Position numbers and translations under genes: made by a program. This document shows, in pieces, positions 61,741-64,000 of a DNA stretch of 64,000 nucleotides; within the stretch, counting starts at the first letter, position 1, and every line of letters starts with the position of its first letter. Origin of the DNA: Gorsachius magnificus (taxonomy: Eukaryota; Chordata; Aves; Pelecaniformes; Ardeidae); assembly GCA_034008185.1 (NCBI GenBank), contig CM067085.1, forward strand, positions 54,742,602-54,806,601. The letters run 5' to 3'. The notes beneath the pieces are model-generated. The model was not told the DNA's origin. It worked only from the letters and a program-made list of their open reading frames with translations, and made no database searches.

Positions 61741-64000
61741 AAGGTCTGTGCATCTCTTATACTTGTTTTGTATTAAAAACCTGATTAACTATTCAGGCAA
61801 TCAATCCACTGAAGAGATGTTGATCCTTGGAAAAACGGACATAATTTAAAGACATATGGATAGAATTTGTGCAAAGGGAAAACAGTGTTAGTTAACTTTA
61901 AAGAAAATCATATGCAAGTAAAAAAGTGCTACTGCCCACATCTCATCACGCAGTTCACCGAATGACTAAATCTACAACAAGCCCTTGATGGGGAAGAAAT
62001 ATGGCCTTAATTTCAGACTACAAGGAGCTTGGAAATCTTGTACTGTGAGGATTTCAGTACGTCACCTATTACAGATGCTGTCAGTGTTCTACACGTACCA
62101 GGACACTGTCTGTAACTTTTTCCCCTCATTGTTGTCAGGAACGTCTTAATGTTCACTCTTTGTAGACTGACACATTTGTTCTTGTTCAGTAAGAGAGGAT
62201 TTAATTAAAGCAGCAAGTTTTGATAACACTTTCCATAGTTCTTCATCCACAAAGAGGAAACATGTGGTTCTTAATGTGTTAAACCAAGTAACAGTTGATA
62301 GAAAATGACAGAATTATTAGAGTATTAAAAACTATGAAAGAACCCAAACTAAGCTTCATACTGAGCAGAAGTTATAGGATGGAATGTAGATAAATGAACT
62401 ACTGATATTTCTAATGCTTTCCCAGTTTTGTGAGTTCTTTGTGTTATTCCCATCAGTATTGTAATCAATCATATCCCTGCTTGTAACTAAAGGGAGGTTA
62501 AGCAGTCTGTCTTAATTGATACTGTTAATTGGTTATCTTACTGACTACTGCCACAACTACTGTCACTGTTTTCAGTTTAAAAGTTGCTGCTTTAAGAATT
62601 TATCTTCACTGGGACAATTAAAATACTTTGTAACACTGGTAATTTGCTACTTCCCCAAGAAAATTCTGAGCTGACATTCATTGTAACTGAAGCTCTAATC
62701 CTGAAACTGCCTCTTGGATGGCAAAACTCTGTGTCTCACTTTCTTGGAATTTGTATCAGAATTAGATGCTGCCACCACATTTACTCCCACTAACGTAATG
62801 ACAAGATTTTGCAGGAAAGAAGGTTCTTTTAAATGTTGAGACATTTCAGAAAACAAATCCGAAACCAACACTTGTTCATCTGTAGACAGATTAACTTTGT
62901 CAACGGACTAAAATTCCACAAGATAACACTCACTGATTTGTCAAACTAATAAATAATGTTTCAAAGAGCATAGATGGCAAATTTAAAAAAAATTTTAAAA
63001 AATAAAATAAAAAAACCAGAAAAATAAAAAAAAAGAGAGGTCATGTCTTTGAGAAACAGGAACCGAATAAAATTAATTAGAATCAGCAAGCACCACATGC
63101 ATAGCAGTGGCCCCTCAAAGCATCTACAAACAGTATCATGCAAGTTTGTTAGTGAAAGCAAGAATAACATCACACAAAGGAATATAACAGAGCATCTGTT
63201 GATAAACCTGAAACCAAAATAACAACACCCCCCCCCCCAAAATTCTAGTTCCTGATAGTCAGACTCTCTCTTTGAAAAAACATTTTTGTTACCAATTTAA
63301 ATGTTCAGGGACACAAAATTATGCAGGAAGACTTTCAAGAACGAAACCAAATAAAATGGGATTTACATACAAAGAAAAAAAAGCAAAAGGGGAAGGAAAG
63401 GAGAATATCTGGCTGTAAATAACAACATTCTCCAGAGTTTACAGCTCTGTGAGCTAGCCACAGAGACAACAAGCAACACATGTTTTTGAATAGGTGACTT
63501 TCCTCTAGGAGCTGTAATAAAAAGGACTGCAAGGGAGGGGTATGTCCAGACTACTTTGCAAAGAAAGAAAGAAAAAGAAAGAAACTCTTAATAAATTCCA
63601 AAAGGAGAACCATAAATCTTTTTCAATGCTCCACTAGGCAAAGTGACATAGTGCGTGCACCTGCAAAAGCTGTCAAAGTCATTTAAGAAGTCCTTCCATT
63701 ACTGACGTACCCTGCTGTTTGCAGTTATTTAAGCTTTTAATTTCTGTCTTTTCTGCATTTTGAAGTGTGTAACCTTTTTTATATCTTTTTATGAAAAAAG
63801 GACAGACTTCTGTTTCCTTCCTGATCAACATTCTAATAACAACCAGACCATTTAAATTTATTACAGCAAGAAATTATATGGTAACACTCCTTTCTTGCCA
63901 CACCAGAACTTTATAAAGTCTTAATAGACTGCTGTCATGCTTTTTTCTACAAAAGAAAGCAACAAACTTCTTTAAAGTACTCAATTGTTTTGCTTCTTCC
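61741..64000 (-). other. DENND1B: DENND1B intron, distal part in the window
   Basis: AT-rich sequence up to the window edge. A C-run lies at about 63,228-63,238 and an (AAAG)n tract at 63,560-63,585. I followed the minus strand for further DENND1B exons with compatible splice phases and found none that I could support; the upstream exons presumably lie beyond 64,000. Confidence 0.65.
63560..63585. repeat. (AAAG)n simple repeat
   Basis: AAAG/GAAA tetranucleotide units in a DENND1B intron, slightly interrupted. Confidence 0.8.

Noticed and set aside
1..64000. CRISPR arrays, operons, tRNA or rRNA genes, integrated DNA virus genes
   Set aside because: Looked for on both strands. No regularly spaced direct repeats, no clusters of compact genes and no recognisable RNA-gene core motifs were seen. 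The window is ordinary bird nuclear DNA.

Overview
This window is nuclear genomic DNA from a bird. The evidence is vertebrate-type split genes with long AT-rich introns, several copies and 3'-end fragments of CR1 (the characteristic avian/reptilian non-LTR retrotransposon, with its 'cctagatgacctct..ggtcccttccaac' type tail), and a solo LTR of the family beginning TGTCCTGGTTTCAGCTGGGATAG that I recognise from avian genomes. No bacterial or viral gene organisation is present. The LTR family suggests a non-galliform bird, but that is a weak inference.

Layout. (1) Positions 1-33,560, plus strand: the 3' half of CRB1 (Crumbs cell-polarity complex component 1). Six coding exons can be placed to the base by reading frame and splice sites: 1-494, 863-1028, 3770-4676, 6234-6362, 9359-9485 and 33345-33560. 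They encode the second laminin-G domain (from its middle), EGF repeats, the third laminin-G domain, five more EGF repeats, the transmembrane helix and the short tail ending in the ERLI PDZ ligand. They add up to 678 residues plus stop. The last intron is about 23.9 kb. The penultimate exon can also be read straight through its donor for 41 more codons, giving a second, different membrane-anchor-like segment and an acidic tail. (2) About 33.6-55.9 kb: a gap between two genes that face each other tail to tail. It holds the CRB1 3' UTR, a strongly purine-skewed block, a solo LTR with an exact 5-bp target duplication (37,995-38,572), a 2.6-kb 5'-truncated CR1 in minus orientation (45.85-48.42 kb) and probably the DENND1B 3' UTR. 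(3) 55,873-64,000, minus strand: the last three coding exons of DENND1B, a DENN-domain Rab35 exchange factor, with upstream exons beyond the right edge. Its introns carry a CR1 that was itself interrupted by a second CR1 (59.86-61.74 kb).

How the genes relate. CRB1 and DENND1B are neighbours in mammals too, in the same tail-to-tail orientation, so this is conserved vertebrate synteny rather than a functional operon. CRB1 organises apical membrane polarity in retina and epithelia. DENND1B regulates endosomal/clathrin-linked Rab35 traffic.

I found no CRISPR array, tRNA, rRNA or novel defence-like system. The most interesting items are the alternative CRB1 C-terminus, the nested CR1 pair, the solo LTR, a homeodomain-site cluster in the long intron and a G-quadruplex-prone tract in the presumed DENND1B 3' UTR.
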